Of a stretch of 64,000 nt of DNA, positions 62,794 to 64,000 are shown piece after piece. Within the stretch, counting starts at the first letter, position 1. Each line of letters starts with the position of its first letter. The notes below the pieces were generated by a model. The model was not told where the DNA came from. It saw only the letters and a program-made list of their open reading frames with translations, and did no database searches. The DNA is from an uncultured bacterium (GTDB lineage: Bacteria; Planctomycetota; UBA1135; GCA-002686595): positions 2,840-66,839 of the forward strand of contig CADEGS010000005.1 in assembly GCA_902826945.1 (NCBI GenBank), read 5' to 3'. The position numbers and the translations under genes were made by a program.

Positions 62794-64000
62794 ATGACGA
62801 GCACCGAGGTCTTCACGATCGAGAGCAAGGAGCACGGCGTGCGCGCGCTCGAGGCGCTGGGCGCGCGCTTCCCCTCGCGCCTGCACGCCGAGGAGACGGC
62901 GCGGCGCGTGCTCCTCGACACCTTCGACTGGCGCGTGCGCCGCTCGGGGCGCACGCTCTCGCTGCTCGAGGCGCGCGGCGACCGCTGGCTCGTGCTCGAG
63001 GAGGAGGGCGGCGCCGTCCCGCGGCGCCAGCGCGTCGAGCGCGAGCCGGCCTTTGCCGACGAGGTCCCGCCCGGCCCGCTGCGCGACCGGCTGGCCGAGC
63101 TGGTCGGGGCGCGGCGCCTGCTCTCGCGCGTCGCGCTGCAGGAGGAGCGGCGCGTGCTCGACGTGCTCGACGAGGAGGAGAAGACCGTCTGCCGCGCCGT
63201 GCTCGAGGGCGGCGCCTGCTGGCGGCCCGAGGACCCGGCGAAGAACGGGCGCGCGAACGGCGCCGGCGTCCTGCCGCCGCGGCTGTGCCTGGTCGGCTTG
63301 CGCGGCTACGAGGCCGGGCTGCGGCGCGTCGAGCTCGCCTGCCGCGAGGAGCTGCGGCTCGCGCCGGCGCAGGCGCGCGGGCTCGACCTCGCGCTCGCCG
63401 CCTGCGGCCTGTCGCCCGCCACGGACGCGCGCGCGCCGCTCCTGGTCCATCCGCAGGAGCCGTGCGAGGCCGTCGTGCGGCGCATCCTGGCCGCCGGCCT
63501 CGACGCGATCGAGGCCAACGAGGACGGCGTGCGCCGCGACCTCGACCGCGAGTTCCTGCACGACTTCCGCATCGCGCTGCGCCGCTCGCGCTCGATCCTC
63601 TCGCTCCTGCGCGAGGCGCTGCCGCGCTCGGTCGAGCCGTTCGCCGACGAGCTGCGCTGGCTGGGCGAGATCACGGGCCCGCTGCGCGACCAGGACGTGT
63701 TCCTCGAGGAGCTGGCGCCGCGCCGCGAGCTGGCCGAGCTGTGCGCGTTCGTGCGCGAGCGCCGGGTGGACGAGCACGCGCGCCTGGCCGCGGAGCTCGG
63801 CTCCGAGCGCTTCCGGCGCTTCGCCGCCGGCTGGCGGGCGTGCCTGTCCGACCCGGGCCTGCTGCCCACCGAGGTCGGGCTGCGTCCCGTGCGCGAGGTC
63901 GTCTCGGACACGCTGCGCGAGCTCTTCGACGGCCTGCTCGAGCGCGGGCGCAAGATCGAGCGCAAGACCTCGGCGCGCAAGGTGCACCGCGTGCGCATCC
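62794..64000 (+). CDS. CYTH-like/CHAD domain protein, truncated by window end
   Basis: At least 402 codons; the reading frame is open to the end of the window. Residues 1-205 look like a degenerate CYTH (triphosphate tunnel) domain: TARRVLLDTFDWRVRRSGRT and VELACREELRLAPAQ are recognisable, but the catalytic E-x-E-x-K is missing. From about residue 240 a CHAD domain begins, with EFLHDFRIALRRSRSILSLL (H-x-x-R-x-x-x-R-R-x-R) and, at the window edge, KVHRVRI, the start of the second His-Arg repeat. CHAD domains bind polyphosphate. No gene of polyphosphate metabolism is visible beside it. Confidence 0.82.
   Translation, partial: MTSTEVFTIESKEHGVRALEALGARFPSRLHAEETARRVLLDTFDWRVRRSGRTLSLLEARGDRWLVLEEEGGAVPRRQRVEREPAFADEVPPGPLRDRLAELVGARRLLSRVALQEERRVLDVLDEEEKTVCRAVLEGGACWRPEDPAKNGRANGAGVLPPRLCLVGLRGYEAGLRRVELACREELRLAPAQARGLDLALAACGLSPATDARAPLLVHPQEPCEAVVRRILAAGLDAIEANEDGVRRDLDREFLHDFRIALRRSRSILSLLREALPRSVEPFADELRWLGEITGPLRDQDVFLEELAPRRELAELCAFVRERRVDEHARLAAELGSERFRRFAAGWRACLSDPGLLPTEVGLRPVREVVSDTLRELFDGLLERGRKIERKTSARKVHRVRI

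Overview
Kind of organism. The window is very GC-rich DNA packed with genes. It looks like a bacterial chromosome segment, most plausibly from Planctomycetota or a neighbouring uncultured lineage. The reasons are TPR-fused sulfatase-like lipoproteins, FG-GAP/VCBS and CRTAC1-type repeat proteins, secreted lysyl-endopeptidase-like proteases with long beta-rich tails, and a PATAN/MshEN/type IV pilin signalling set. Myxococcota or Acidobacteriota cannot be excluded without a search. No tRNA, rRNA, CRISPR array, insertion sequence or phage gene was recognised.

Layout. (1) 84-5693: a small conserved-looking protein, a sulfatase-like lipoprotein with TPRs, a twin-CDGSH protein overlapping an alkyltransferase-like protein, then a degenerate WecG-type protein translationally coupled to a polyprenyl-phosphate sugar transferase. 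(2) 5695-18601: a compact nonribosomal peptide operon on the minus strand. It is read as starter NRPS (half C-A-MT-T), an SHMT-like enzyme lacking the catalytic Glu, a free-standing intact condensation domain, a TauD/SyrP-like dioxygenase, a second NRPS (degenerate C-A-T) and a methyltransferase. A 4'-phosphopantetheinyl transferase is divergent from its head. (3) 18657-22328: flavin disulfide reductase, DoxX protein and a NapH/CcoG-like 4Fe-4S membrane protein with a TPR tail. (4) 22336-32398: glycogen metabolism. A minus-strand operon encodes debranching enzyme, GT4 glycosyltransferase, GH57 glycosidase and a 1406-residue fusion of a eukaryote-type (GT3) glycogen synthase with an alpha-glucan phosphorylase (GT35); glgC is divergent. 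(5) 32399-33174: a 776-bp gene-free stretch between convergent genes, rich in perfect inverted repeats. (6) 33175-42579: an island of four ATP-grasp ligases, two alpha/beta-hydrolase esterases and an S51-like Ser peptidase/amidotransferase, with glgA embedded in it. (7) 42609-47672: FkbM methyltransferase and two paralogous secreted serine proteases. (8) 47828-59639: PATAN-domain protein, coiled-coil protein, two pseudopilins, HEAT protein, HAMP membrane protein, CHASE4 histidine kinase, hybrid kinase, FG-GAP protein and a twin MshEN-like protein. (9) 59691-64000: TPR protein plus CRTAC1/UnbV protein, a small unknown, and a CYTH/CHAD protein cut by the window edge.

How the genes work together. 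The NRPS operon should make a small peptide, probably from two amino-acid units, N-methylated and hydroxylated, activated by the adjacent PPTase; no thioesterase or exporter is present. The glycogen genes cover ADP-glucose supply, two kinds of glycogen synthase, debranching, amylolysis and phosphorolysis. The interleaved ATP-grasp/esterase/S51 island looks like a peptide- or conjugate-forming system of unknown product and is the strongest candidate, with the NRPS operon, for undescribed biology. Four signalling and pilus genes or operons share a sigma-28-like promoter pattern (TCAAG or TCACG, a 15-17 base spacer, then CCGATAG or CCGAAAG), suggesting one regulon. All functions are read from motifs by eye; no database search was run.
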